Below are positions 37,801 through 44,401 of a stretch of DNA of 44,401 nt, piece by piece. The stretch spans positions 1 through 44,401 of the forward strand of contig JAFYSB010000006.1 in assembly GCA_017546705.1 (NCBI GenBank), in the 5' to 3' direction. The notes beneath the pieces were generated by a model. That model had not been told where the DNA came from. It did no database searches and saw nothing but the letters and a program-made list of their open reading frames with translations. Numbering within the stretch: position 1 is the first letter of the stretch; every line of letters starts with the position of its first letter. The stretch is from Paludibacteraceae bacterium. GTDB lineage: Bacteria; Bacteroidota; Bacteroidia; Bacteroidales; Paludibacteraceae. A program made the translations under genes and the position numbers.

Positions 37801-38052
37801 GAATCCGCCTGCAGCTAGTAGCTTTTCCTCCATAGCAAAAGCTTTCCACAAATTGGTGTTTGATTCATAGAATCCCAATGTGTCAGGACGACCGGATGAT
37901 AATGCAGGGTAGGGAATTGTAGCTTGAGGACGGCAGTTAGGGCCCCAACTACCATGTCCTGGGTTGATGTAAACTCGGATATTTGCTGCACATACGGCAG
38001 ATACAACTACTTGCATTACGATGAATGCAAGTAGGTATTTCATTATTTTCAT
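31831..38052 (-). CDS. Giant exported protein with N-acetylmuramoyl-L-alanine amidase domain
   Basis: The 2073-residue protein has a signal peptide (1-23) and an Amidase_3 domain (about 24-270) that cuts the bond between N-acetylmuramic acid and L-alanine in peptidoglycan. Zinc and catalytic residues are visible: H33 (NPGHGS), E63 (YESN), H129 (SIHSNAG) and E234 (FLTEGYFH). Next come a carboxypeptidase-regulatory-like beta domain (about 300-395), propeller-like repeats (about 420-750), a module of Ig-like plus propeller type (750-1300) interrupted by an unnamed domain (about 1035-1170), a Big_2 Ig-like domain (about 1312-1395), a second such module (1402-1790) and a C-terminal domain (GMYNTICLPFDL). 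The tail IIYILRNGEIYTLQGTKLK is typical of Bacteroidota. ATG at 38043 is an alternative start. It starts 9 bases after the stop of the 1805-residue gene. An amidase fused to so long a surface module is unusual. Confidence 0.88.
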   Translation of the reverse strand: MKIMKYLLAFIVMQVVVSAVCAANIRVYINPGHGSWGPNCRPQATIPYPALSSGRPDTLGFYESNTNLWKAFAMEEKLLAAGGFDVKLSRRASGPYPYAGYEDKTYNKALTTICAEAEAYNADYYISIHSNAGPIGDANGTSNFANYPVILYRGYTGSPKVTNSDKMAKASMARLYEIFYTKAKDPSAGGGPEFTTYYSPTNPDIVGDLSFYNTTSTYGYLGALKHAIPGFLTEGYFHTYSPARHRALNTDWCRQEGVRYYRGIIDYYGKSKETVGYIMGYVRSKTEKLTNDPLYLPHNVSNDVYKPINGAKIVLRNSSGQIVKTNCYPYVKRMLRDQLYYTTDNNYNGVFVFENLAPGTYTISVHASGYADYTGTLTVKADATTYTEVFMSIGLGTEPNVSDAVGGGGGNIVSENIEMEQNYINQSISNLLTGKTIRRAVYGNGIMYILAVDANKEPTLLAINTENHTLIAELPTNHCSVVSADGYKLSDIALTSDGVLIGCNMEHVTFTPANKWKLYQWTNNGGTWTGTEWIAHANNETAGNYYDAMVGSTFAYTGSSASGKLVTTAQNIADANKTIRFVLYTITNNAVSTVLRNQPAGVSIATYGDKLRFATSLLGSDRFVLSSSTHEAVEWQLVNETKATPTAVATSTFNTYDANYFTYSGSTLMATPKKDANGNNIGIALYNISSGINNASLIETSNTNLTASSPTYSMAAADVNEEIITLYLLKDNSLSKFTKAEEQPIVPHVCAYNLNVTQDGSNYIFTFDANSVARGANIIFYDQTTGDEVGHVELGKIQEGNNSFTIAAKDLPGIHDQELTWALDMNGYSISEVALIKEDKSLIATGTSRLFNAVNTNPESEKFGHIYIMHRAGGSTSGLTANSGIWDLNYQLTKQHATHYRGGQTFGNPTRIGIDQEGYLYISDWSDGHSGIWIANTANLTQNFTNFFAGTREGSGAINNAGVYTGSSTPGCYVYGEGKNTKLYVYNEDEAGTLPQNGVAVYNIGQQDGSIIRQWTTAPSAVYPLLGAIGGDIPTNAVLWELFETAYCTYYSVNINKDNYSVSTGNVTNFLYTGKANHSVDVSAFMTDNTSEFKWLGDYIQSINGAPITQEVNWRYSIAAFFMANAGNPTYNVDFTTAGQPSAWGDAYRIAHQASASEEGNPWTTSHGFFCSHVRGTGADNTYMPELVFYDNNGNKQLSSNEAPYSGIIDGSNAAGFAVSPDESMLVLNDGSQNFLVFDIEWAGDKPTLTVRYKYHHGVDQIRQMNWDYAGNLICSGNAGIHIFALPTADNQTIVPARKSLTVTCKNGIGIKVSQVTLNHSSLRIGAGETQTLTATVTPDEATIKTVTWKSINTNIATVTSTGIVTAVAKGETDIIVTTDDGGHTDTCHVSVYSYMSDAEAQRIWAYDLRLTSNQDNHTFTFKSVADATEAYLVFFNQLGAEVGRYALDNVQQGAYSITLNEVDIPCDNITLNWGVELHADAIKENTTLVEITDQSTDKYRFYLPQGVAVDNNPESNHFGQIYIAAATSGDNADSNRESQQQAGLFVFDPLLNELNPTNNVGIIPSNVTFITEYSSSELNTKRQQMHRIAVDPVTHKVAFAYYLNSATGAYAMDPSNLAGTATNLVAGAEDITKVNSLCFDKEGTLYVMDNAYYTNASTGQIYKIQDGIVSPFSKAYGWASFDNSIVSDGRGGLWVAQYRSNFDGFAVLSHINSNGEGDFCITSTNNNTLLETYTSGSTTNASYRGQVAYNEREDILAFGGGRMVQLFKVTYNANGVPTLTKFAKTEPLASGNQTNIDGIAFDYAGDLYVASAWTEKMYKFAIPTEDNICLVPAQKSQIIDKKLNLRDTEDNSIKLNDAIDQTTNVRVYRTLTSGMYNTICLPFDLATLDGTPLAGAELLELSDIEVTETGTTQDICLQFTEANELTAGMPYLIQPANDITLPLEFNNVVITATEGSTSGSEIVTFNGILSPKTFYEGDKSSLFLTSNNILAWPNVTANMNGMRAYFQLADTEESRPMQTRARISVDRGSTTEDIIVLLPTDSQETATKIMRNGIIYILRNGEIYTLQGTKLK

Positions 38053-38061
38053 TAGCGATCT

Positions 38062-41000
38062 TTATTTTACTTTTGTTCCTTGGATGGTGTAAACTTCATC
38101 ACCACGAAGGATGTAAATAGTATTGTTATAGATTATTTTTCTTGTGTTGTTCTCTTGTTTGTTGTACTCCGTATTCTCCATGTCAGTAGCTACAGAAGGA
38201 GTCCTATTAATATACGCACGTGTGCGCGTAGATTGGAGACTTGGCTCGTTAACCTTGAAATATGCACGCATACCGTTCATATTAGCAGTTACGTTTGCCC
38301 AAGCGAGCTCGTTGTTAGCTACAAGGAAGAGGATGCTCTTGTCGTTGGCTTGCAACTCTGTAGGGTGGAGGACACCCTGCATAGTGACTGCTTCAAATGA
38401 TCCAACCGCATAGCCTTCTATAGCAGAAATCTTCACTCCCCTGAACTCCATTGGAGCTTCGATGTCAGCATTTGGTTCTACTAAATAAGGTTGTCCTGCG
38501 ACGATAGCATCTACCTCTGTGAAGTCTAAGAAAATCTCTTTGTACTCTCCTTCGCCTTTCACTGTTGCACCGTTGTATTGCCAAACAGTGGTGTGCTCCA
38601 ATGGTGTACCGGTTAATGTCGCTACATCGAATGGCAAGCAAAGGGTGTTGTACATACCTCCGGTTAAATTACGGAAGACGAATACGGTTTCTGTTTGGCT
38701 GTCATTTAAGTTGCTTAAAATTTCTTCATTATTTTGAGTGTCATAGAGTAATACTTTCTTAATTGCTTTTGATTTAGGAGCAGGAGTGGTACAAGTGTTG
38801 TCGTTGGTAGGGAGAGTAAAACAAACCACTTTCATAACATTGTTGTCTGTAGTGCCATAAGTTGTACCTGCGCAAGCAATAAGATTTCCTGCATAATCTA
38901 CAGATAATGTAGAAATATATTGAAGACTTATAGGATATGTATTTGACAGGGTCAGAGATGGTGTGTTTTCGTTCCAAGTAATAGCATATTCCAAAATTTT
39001 GCTGTCTTCTACAATATATAAAGCGGTATTGTCGGCATTAACAGTCATACCACCGCCTAAACTTGGCTTGCTATTTTGCATAAACTGAATTGTACCTGTT
39101 TTATCCACAAAGGCTATTTCAGGACGATCATCAGGATTAGACTTGTTTTGACTTACCCATACTCCCTTTGCAGTAGCGGCAAAATCATTGTTACCAAAGT
39201 TGTAACTGTCCTTTCCTGTTGCTGGATAATTTACTAACCATGTTGGTTCGTCACTCCATTGCTTAAGCACAGTACCATTTGCTTGACCAATTTGATACTT
39301 GACAATAGGTTGTTTGCCTGAATTGAAATTGGCATTGCTTCCATCTTCCATCATGGTGTAGAGCACTGCATCTTTACCTGCGCCATATACGCCAATACCT
39401 GATGTAGAACTACCTATTTCTTTACCGTTATTTTTATACAAACCATCAGAATCGTATGTACCATTAAAGAATTGTGTACATTTGGTCAAATCGGCAGGAT
39501 CCACAACGAAGATTCCTGCTTCAGCGCCATCTGTGTAGCCAGTTAAATATAATGTACCATCGGCTCCAACTGCGGGACGAGAATAACCCGCTGTAGAGAG
39601 TCCTAGTTGCGTAGTAGTAAAATCTGTAAAGTCTGGATTATAAACATATACACCACTATTTGATTTGGTTTTGCGGCGGTCTGCTACATATACTCGACCA
39701 AAATATTCAGATTCAGGGCTATTATCTACGACTGCATGAGCTCTTGCGAAACGATAATCAGCATCAGCAAATGTCTCGGCAAATGCGGGAATGGTGTTAC
39801 CGCTTAATTGAATTGCCCAAGGGATATCTGCTTGAGTCGGGAGGTCTGTCTTATTGAGTGTAACAGAAGTAGCTGTGTGAGCAAGGATTGGTGTACTTAT
39901 AGCATATGTTTGTACAACAGTTGTTCCGTCCTCGCTATAAAGTAACAAATTGCCACTAACTGCATCTGTATTTGGTTTGAAGGAGAAAGTATAAGAATCG
40001 CCATTATCCACAATATCCAAATCGTAAGCATATACTCGTGGATATGCAACTGCAAAGTTTGCCTGCAATGCTACATTCTCTGTTGCGGTGAAGGTGCGTG
40101 GGTTGTCAGTATTGCTATCGCTCCAACCTGTGAAATAATAGCCTGTTTTTGCCGTTGCTTTCAGTGTAACACTTTCGCCAACATAATATGTGCCGCTACC
40201 AGTCACATTACCCATGGTATTATCAGTAGCAGAAGCTGTGATGGTATATTTAGCATGTTCTTGGAAGTTGGCAGCTAAGGTCATATCACTATTGACAGTA
40301 ATGGTCAATGGGTTGTCGATAGAGGTTACATCACCTGTCCAATTCAAGAAATCATAGTGAGCAGCTGGGGTAGCTGTCAATGTTGCAGTAGTACCTTCTT
40401 CATATATTCCGCCACCTTCTACAATGCCACCCTCGCCTGCTGTAGCAGTGACATTGTATACTACAATGTTTGGCACTTTTTCACTAAAAGTATATACTTT
40501 ACCATCTGCAATGAGGTAAATGGTTAAGTCACCATCTACATCTACATACGCAGTAGTGGCAGCAGTGGTGGCATCAATTGCATTAGCTAAGTTGCCATTG
40601 GCTTCTACTATAGTTGGATTAGCAAATCCGTCTGTGATACCTAATACTTTTACACCTGCCAATCTGCCAGCACCATCTGCATAAGGAGCTATCATGAGAT
40701 GATGATCATTATAGTTATTGATGTATGTAGCTCCATTGTATTTCTTACTTAACACACCTTCAGCGAGCGATGTGAAGATTGTCATCTCTTGATTATCTTT
40801 GCTTTCAACAAATTCAGTAGGTACGGCTAATTCACCGTCTAATACCCAGTTACCATCGGCAAGAGGAGAAGCGCTTATTTCATAGGTACTTCCTATTGCC
40901 GAATAACTCATATTAGCAGCTTTACTAGGGGAAGTGGTAGACTTAGATCCATTTACTATATGATAGTGATCAAAACGAGCAGGACCAGTTGCATTGTTGT

Positions 41001-43479
41001 TAAAGCCTGCAACAATTACCCACGCATCATCAGAGGTTCCCTTCAAAGCCATAGTATATCCAACTCTTGCGCGATAATAGTTTACAGATTGTTGGGAAGT
41101 AAACCACAATGTTGGGTCACCATCTATCTCATCCCAAATATAGAAACGAGTTGTGCCGCGCTTATAACCAGCATCAACATATGAATTGGTATTTTGACAT
41201 AACATATAATTACAAGCTACCAATTTGCCATCTGCTGTCAATGCAATATCAGAGATAGCAAGGAAATCGCCTGCATTATCAGGGTCTACGGCCACTACAC
41301 CCTCTTGAGAAATCTCAGTGACTATCTTGGTGGCATGTGCGATATTGTAGATATGAGCAGTACCATTTGCTTCATGAGTTAATACAATGGTGTTTTCTCC
41401 GTTTTGGATAGCACGTTTCATCGTACCAACGATGCTTGTACTATAATCTCTTACGGGATGTGCGTTCAATGCGATAGAAGCAGTTAGAACTTGACGGAAG
41501 TTCGCAGTGATTGTTTCTTCGCCCGTCACTGTCATGGTCAATGGATTGTCAGTGCTACCATTGCTCCAGTTTACGAACTCATAACCATCATTAGTAGTTG
41601 CGGTCAAAGTAACCTCGGTTTCATATTCGTAGATGCCACCAGCAGGATCCAGCGCCACACTACCCTTTGTTGGATCATTTGCCTGAACGGTCAAAGTATA
41701 TTGTTTCTTTGCAAAGTTGGCGGTCACAGTTATATCGCTGTTTACTATTAGAGTCAATGGGTTGTCAGTAGAAGTAGTAGCATCCTCTAATTCCCAATCA
41801 ACAAACTCATAGCCTGTACTTGGAACTGGAGTAAGAGTTACGGATGTACCTTTCGCATGCTCACCCATACCTTCAACCGTACCAGAGCCTATAGGTTCGA
41901 CTATCGCAGTCACTGTACATACTTCAGCAGGGAAATCGCTTCCTTCATAAGCACCTGCGTAAGTCTTCTCGCGTCGCGCTGTTCCATTGATATCAGTAAG
42001 AACTTCTGCTAAACGGTCAACTGCTAAATTCAAATCACCATCTGAACTTCCTGCTAAAGACAAATCACCATTAGCAGCATCTGCGAATGTTACATTTGCC
42101 CACTTAGAAGTAGCGGCTTGACTAGGATATGATGTTTCTAAATCTGCGAAAATCATGCAAGAAGGAGCGGCAGCAACAATAGCAGCATTACCACCTTTAT
42201 GGTAGAATACATTACCTGTTACATTCTCATTCAATCCGCCACGAATCAAACTAACATTAGCAGTAGTTTCTTCACAAACAAAAATGTTATTTTGCACAGG
42301 ATATTTATGTGAACCTGCTAACCATAATAATGCTACAGCGTGTGTACCTACGAGTGAAGTACCAGGAGCGTAGGTTAGTTTTGGCATATAGAAAGTATTA
42401 TGGCGAATCTCACAAGGATCACCACAACGAATACCTACCAAACGAGACTCCTTTGACGTAGTTCCAGAAGCTAACGCATCATAACCGGAAAAATAATTAT
42501 TCTCAATAACCCAAACATCCGCACCGCCGGATGCAGTAATAGTTTGCAAACCAAATTCGCCTGCACTGGTATTTTTTGTAGAGTTTTTGATAAATTTATT
42601 ACCTCTTACATTAATAGTTCCTCTAACTGTAGTACCTAAAATTCCGTGACACATATATCCTCCTGGAGTTTCTAACATATTAAATGTGCAACCCTCAATA
42701 TTCATTCCGTTTACACCATACAAAAATGCACCACGAAGATGGGATGTTATGCTACAGTTTCGAATGGTAATGTTAGTGGGATGACCTGCGTATGAATTGG
42801 CTTGGTTTCCTTGACAATATACTACTTGAGACTGTGTTGATGCAGATTCTATAATGCAATTTTCTGCTACGCAGTTTTTAGGACCAATATTTTTAGATGT
42901 TTGCGAATAGTTTTCAGAACGAAACGCCAACGAATATGCTGTGCTAGAACCACTTCTACCAACAAGAATACAATTCCTAATAATCACATCTTGTACATCA
43001 CCATATAGCAAAACATTAGTGCCCCATTTATTGTTTGTAATTTTCAATCGAGGTGTCGTTTTACCTTCGGCAGCACCGTCAACGATTACATTCTTTGTAG
43101 GAACAGAAGCCCAACCGATGGTTGTACCTGGGGTCTTAGTCATATCACCACCAATTACGAAAACACCTGTAGGACCAGTGTTGTCCGTTGCTGTGGTGTA
43201 AGTGATGGTACGATTCTCATCCTTGTCTGGACGAATAGTCAATGTGTACTCAGATTTGTTTACAATACCAGTGTTGATGGTTTCTGTCAAATCTGTACAA
43301 ATAAGCAAAGTCACATCACCCGTAAACTCAGCAGATTTGATTGCCATACCAGCATCTGCCATAGATGCGTAATCATAAGAGCCACCCGTACCCACAGTGT
43401 AAGTACCGCTCATCTGACTTTGCGCAAACGATAACAAACTCATCGTCATCGCAACTAAAAATAGTGTAATTTTTTTCAT
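38062..43479 (-). CDS. Giant exported protein with beta-helix, InlB-like repeats and propeller modules
   Basis: The 1805-residue protein has a signal peptide (1-20, ending LSFAQS). Residues about 25-515 look like a right-handed parallel beta-helix of the pectate-lyase type (ITIRNCSITSHLRGAFLYG, MNIEGCTFNML, INVRGNKFIKN). Four InlB-like bacterial repeats follow in two pairs (about 518-660 and 1005-1145; GYEFVDWELE, GYEFVNWSNG, HYDFLNWTGD, GYYFTGWSDS). From 1146 an Ig-like plus propeller module starts (VYAYDLDIV, then VDNSPESEYFGRVYVADRR) that is homologous to two copies in the amidase giant. The C-terminal 220 residues (GMYNTLCLPFDVATLTGTPL to IYILRGDEVYTIQGTKVK) also match that protein. It is the first gene of the pair and has two promoters upstream. 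No catalytic site is evident; adhesion or glycan binding is plausible. Confidence 0.85.
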   Translation of the reverse strand: MKKITLFLVAMTMSLLSFAQSQMSGTYTVGTGGSYDYASMADAGMAIKSAEFTGDVTLLICTDLTETINTGIVNKSEYTLTIRPDKDENRTITYTTATDNTGPTGVFVIGGDMTKTPGTTIGWASVPTKNVIVDGAAEGKTTPRLKITNNKWGTNVLLYGDVQDVIIRNCILVGRSGSSTAYSLAFRSENYSQTSKNIGPKNCVAENCIIESASTQSQVVYCQGNQANSYAGHPTNITIRNCSITSHLRGAFLYGVNGMNIEGCTFNMLETPGGYMCHGILGTTVRGTINVRGNKFIKNSTKNTSAGEFGLQTITASGGADVWVIENNYFSGYDALASGTTSKESRLVGIRCGDPCEIRHNTFYMPKLTYAPGTSLVGTHAVALLWLAGSHKYPVQNNIFVCEETTANVSLIRGGLNENVTGNVFYHKGGNAAIVAAAPSCMIFADLETSYPSQAATSKWANVTFADAANGDLSLAGSSDGDLNLAVDRLAEVLTDINGTARREKTYAGAYEGSDFPAEVCTVTAIVEPIGSGTVEGMGEHAKGTSVTLTPVPSTGYEFVDWELEDATTSTDNPLTLIVNSDITVTANFAKKQYTLTVQANDPTKGSVALDPAGGIYEYETEVTLTATTNDGYEFVNWSNGSTDNPLTMTVTGEETITANFRQVLTASIALNAHPVRDYSTSIVGTMKRAIQNGENTIVLTHEANGTAHIYNIAHATKIVTEISQEGVVAVDPDNAGDFLAISDIALTADGKLVACNYMLCQNTNSYVDAGYKRGTTRFYIWDEIDGDPTLWFTSQQSVNYYRARVGYTMALKGTSDDAWVIVAGFNNNATGPARFDHYHIVNGSKSTTSPSKAANMSYSAIGSTYEISASPLADGNWVLDGELAVPTEFVESKDNQEMTIFTSLAEGVLSKKYNGATYINNYNDHHLMIAPYADGAGRLAGVKVLGITDGFANPTIVEANGNLANAIDATTAATTAYVDVDGDLTIYLIADGKVYTFSEKVPNIVVYNVTATAGEGGIVEGGGIYEEGTTATLTATPAAHYDFLNWTGDVTSIDNPLTITVNSDMTLAANFQEHAKYTITASATDNTMGNVTGSGTYYVGESVTLKATAKTGYYFTGWSDSNTDNPRTFTATENVALQANFAVAYPRVYAYDLDIVDNGDSYTFSFKPNTDAVSGNLLLYSEDGTTVVQTYAISTPILAHTATSVTLNKTDLPTQADIPWAIQLSGNTIPAFAETFADADYRFARAHAVVDNSPESEYFGRVYVADRRKTKSNSGVYVYNPDFTDFTTTQLGLSTAGYSRPAVGADGTLYLTGYTDGAEAGIFVVDPADLTKCTQFFNGTYDSDGLYKNNGKEIGSSTSGIGVYGAGKDAVLYTMMEDGSNANFNSGKQPIVKYQIGQANGTVLKQWSDEPTWLVNYPATGKDSYNFGNNDFAATAKGVWVSQNKSNPDDRPEIAFVDKTGTIQFMQNSKPSLGGGMTVNADNTALYIVEDSKILEYAITWNENTPSLTLSNTYPISLQYISTLSVDYAGNLIACAGTTYGTTDNNVMKVVCFTLPTNDNTCTTPAPKSKAIKKVLLYDTQNNEEILSNLNDSQTETVFVFRNLTGGMYNTLCLPFDVATLTGTPLEHTTVWQYNGATVKGEGEYKEIFLDFTEVDAIVAGQPYLVEPNADIEAPMEFRGVKISAIEGYAVGSFEAVTMQGVLHPTELQANDKSILFLVANNELAWANVTANMNGMRAYFKVNEPSLQSTRTRAYINRTPSVATDMENTEYNKQENNTRKIIYNNTIYILRGDEVYTIQGTKVK

Positions 43480-43588
43480 GATTTTTATGGTATTAATTAT
43501 TTAGCTAAATGTTGTTTTTTCACGATAATAAGCGCGTCTTTTTTACCGAATAGTAGGATAAAAATAGATGCGCAAACGTTTTCGGGGG

Positions 43589-43619
43589 CAAAATTATTAA
43601 AAATATTTGGAATACGCAA
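43589..43619 (-). promoter_or_regulatory. Bacteroidota-type promoter (proximal) for the giant pair
   Basis: Read on the minus strand: TTG (43617-43619), a 20-bp spacer and TAATTTTG (43589-43596). It would give a leader of about 105 bases. Confidence 0.6.
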
Positions 43620-43687
43620 GTATTTAAGAGAAAAATATTAAAAAATGTAATTTTACATCTCTGTCGCGTGTTTTGTAATTGTGAGTG

Positions 43688-43718
43688 CAAAGGTAGTGAA
43701 ATTTTGTGAGATGGCAAA
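43688..43718 (-). promoter_or_regulatory. Bacteroidota-type promoter (distal) for the giant pair
   Basis: Read on the minus strand: TTTG (43715-43718), a 19-bp spacer and TACCTTTG (43688-43695), a perfect match to the consensus. It would give a leader of about 200 bases. Confidence 0.75.
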
Positions 43719-43764
43719 ATAATTTGGGTACCTTTTGAAGTTTTTAGTGAAAAGAGTGTAATTT

Positions 43765-43852
43765 CAGTGTAGATGCGGTGTAGGTACGGTGTGAATATAC
43801 TAATGTACCGTGTATATACCGTGTATGTACCGTATATCTACCGTAGTTGATA
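43765..43852. repeat. Degenerate 11-bp-period array upstream of mutA
   Basis: Eight 11-bp units follow one another, among them CAGTGTAGATG, CGGTGTAGGTA, CGGTGTGAATA, then CGTGTATATAC, CGTGTATGTAC and CGTATATCTAC. The first three and the later ones are two related sub-families. The period is kept without insertion over 88 bp. Confidence 0.8.
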
Positions 43853-43874
43853 GCGAGTTGGTAGTGGGGGATAA

Positions 43875-43963
43875 TAGATCGCTCGCAGGGTGAGCTGTAG
43901 ATGGTAGTTCGCTTCGCTGTAGATCGGGCAGAGCCCTGTAGTTTGTTCGAGGGAGAGTTGTAG
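43875..43963 (+). repeat. TAG-hairpin repeat array upstream of mutA
   Basis: Five units each begin with TAG and mostly end in TG. Between these lie small palindromes or near-palindromes, for example CGCTTCG and GGGC-AGA-GCCC. One unit is the bare heptamer TAGATGG. The architecture matches 26649-26711, though the palindrome sequences differ. Confidence 0.75.
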
Positions 43964-44031
43964 AAAAAAGCGGAAAAAAAGAGCGAAAAGAGGCAAATTA
44001 TGACTTTTTATTAAAAAAATACGTTTCGCGC

Positions 44032-44062
44032 TTGCGTATATGCGAAAAAAGCAGTACCTTTG
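44032..44062 (+). promoter_or_regulatory. Bacteroidota-type promoter for mutA
   Basis: TTG (44032-44034), a 20-bp spacer and TACCTTTG (44055-44062). The predicted leader is about 82 bases. Confidence 0.75.
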
Positions 44063-44150
44063 TCGCGAAATATGCAGTTTCGCCGCTTTGGCGAGCAAAA
44101 ATATGCTAAAAAACATATAAAACAATATAATTAACTAATTTTCTTAAATC

Positions 44151-44401
44151 ATGGCAGAAGAAAAATTGAACATGTTAGCCGAATTTCCAGCCATCTCTTC
44201 AAAGGCATGGAAGGAGAAAATCGTAGCTGACCTCAAAGGCGCTGACTTCGACAAGAAGCTCGTATGGCGCACTTCAGAAGGCTTCAACGTACAGCCTTAC
44301 TACCGTCAAGAGGACCTCAAAGGTCTTAAGACTACCGTATCTGCACCAGGTCAATTCCCTTACGTGCGCGGTACCAAAACCCACAACGAGTGGGCTATCC
44401 G
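44151..44401 (+). CDS. mutA: Methylmalonyl-CoA mutase small subunit, N-terminal fragment
   Basis: Only the first 83 codons are inside the window. The sequence MAEEKLNMLAEFPAISSKAW followed by KEKIVADLKGADFDKKLVWR and the segment EGFNVQPYYRQEDL is typical of the start of methylmalonyl-CoA mutase; in Bacteroidota the small subunit MutA begins this way. With MutB it interconverts methylmalonyl-CoA and succinyl-CoA in the succinate-propionate pathway, using a cobalamin cofactor. The start ATG at 44151 follows a consensus promoter. Small versus large subunit is judged from the N-terminus alone. Confidence 0.88.
   Translation, partial: MAEEKLNMLAEFPAISSKAWKEKIVADLKGADFDKKLVWRTSEGFNVQPYYRQEDLKGLKTTVSAPGQFPYVRGTKTHNEWAI

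Larger units (their letters stand above)
43480..44150. other. Divergent intergenic region between the giant-gene operon and mutA
   Basis: These 671 bases hold no convincing gene. From left to right: two tandem minus-strand promoters (43589-43718), an 11-bp-period array (43765-43852), a TAG-hairpin array (43875-43963) and the mutA promoter (44032-44062). The region is AT-rich except in the arrays. A minus-strand open frame at 43838-44125 runs over repeats and promoter and is not gene-like. Confidence 0.7.

Noticed and set aside
43838-44125. Open frame of 95 codons on the minus strand upstream of mutA
   Set aside because: It crosses the TAG-hairpin array and the mutA promoter and has no recognisable protein features.
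1-44401. tRNA, rRNA and attachment sites
   Set aside because: I looked in all gaps and saw no cloverleaf with CCA-type ends, no rRNA-like sequence and no integrase gene. A short or odd RNA could be missed by eye.

Overview
The window looks like chromosomal DNA of an anaerobic, probably gut-living Bacteroidales bacterium (phylum Bacteroidota). Nine promoters fit the Bacteroidota pattern (TTTG or TTG, 19-20 bp, TAnnTTTG). Two large exported proteins end in the phylum's typical C-terminal tails, one protein carries BspA-type leucine-rich repeats, and mutA, a cambialistic-type superoxide dismutase and a reverse rubrerythrin fit the same group. I cannot name the family or genus. I saw no rRNA, tRNA, CRISPR array, prophage or insertion sequence.

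Layout. 162-4526 (-): mfd and an aldo/keto reductase behind one promoter. 4900-12678 (+): a 2592-residue exported protein joining a glycoside-hydrolase-like (GHL10) domain to several blocks of BspA repeats. 12825-17317 (+): cdd, an LptF/LptG-type permease, ribBA and a secreted His/Tyr/Trp-rich protein, tightly packed. 17398-18690 (+): sodB and a reverse rubrerythrin, each behind a sigma54-type -24/-12 promoter. 18758-22733 (-): lysS, gpsA, pgi. 23040-25804 (+): a GH3-family acyl-acid amido synthetase and an EamA transporter. 25870-28836 (+): steroid 5-alpha-reductase homologue, old-yellow-enzyme reductase and short-chain dehydrogenase, with their own consensus promoter. 28911-31765 (-): rarA and recN. 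31831-43479 (-): two giant exported proteins of 2073 residues (N-acetylmuramoyl-L-alanine amidase domain) and 1805 residues (beta-helix and propeller modules). 44151-end (+): the start of mutA.

Two functional themes stand out. The trio at 25870-28836 has the enzyme set needed for reduction of delta4-3-oxo steroids or bile acids (5-alpha reduction, a BaiCD-like flavin enzyme, a 3-keto/3-hydroxy dehydrogenase). Two giant exported proteins carry peptidoglycan-type catalytic domains, an amidase and a DigH-like GHL10 domain, that could act in sequence and share an unnamed domain.

The most unusual feature is a set of short degenerate tandem arrays whose period is fixed while their sequence is not. 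Heptanucleotide arrays sit between genes and also, in 35- or 42-bp in-frame blocks, inside mfd, ribBA and rarA. Arrays with an 11-bp period occupy the larger intergenic regions. A third class alternates TAG with tiny hairpins. Several arrays supply the stop codon of the gene before them. I know of no description of this system.
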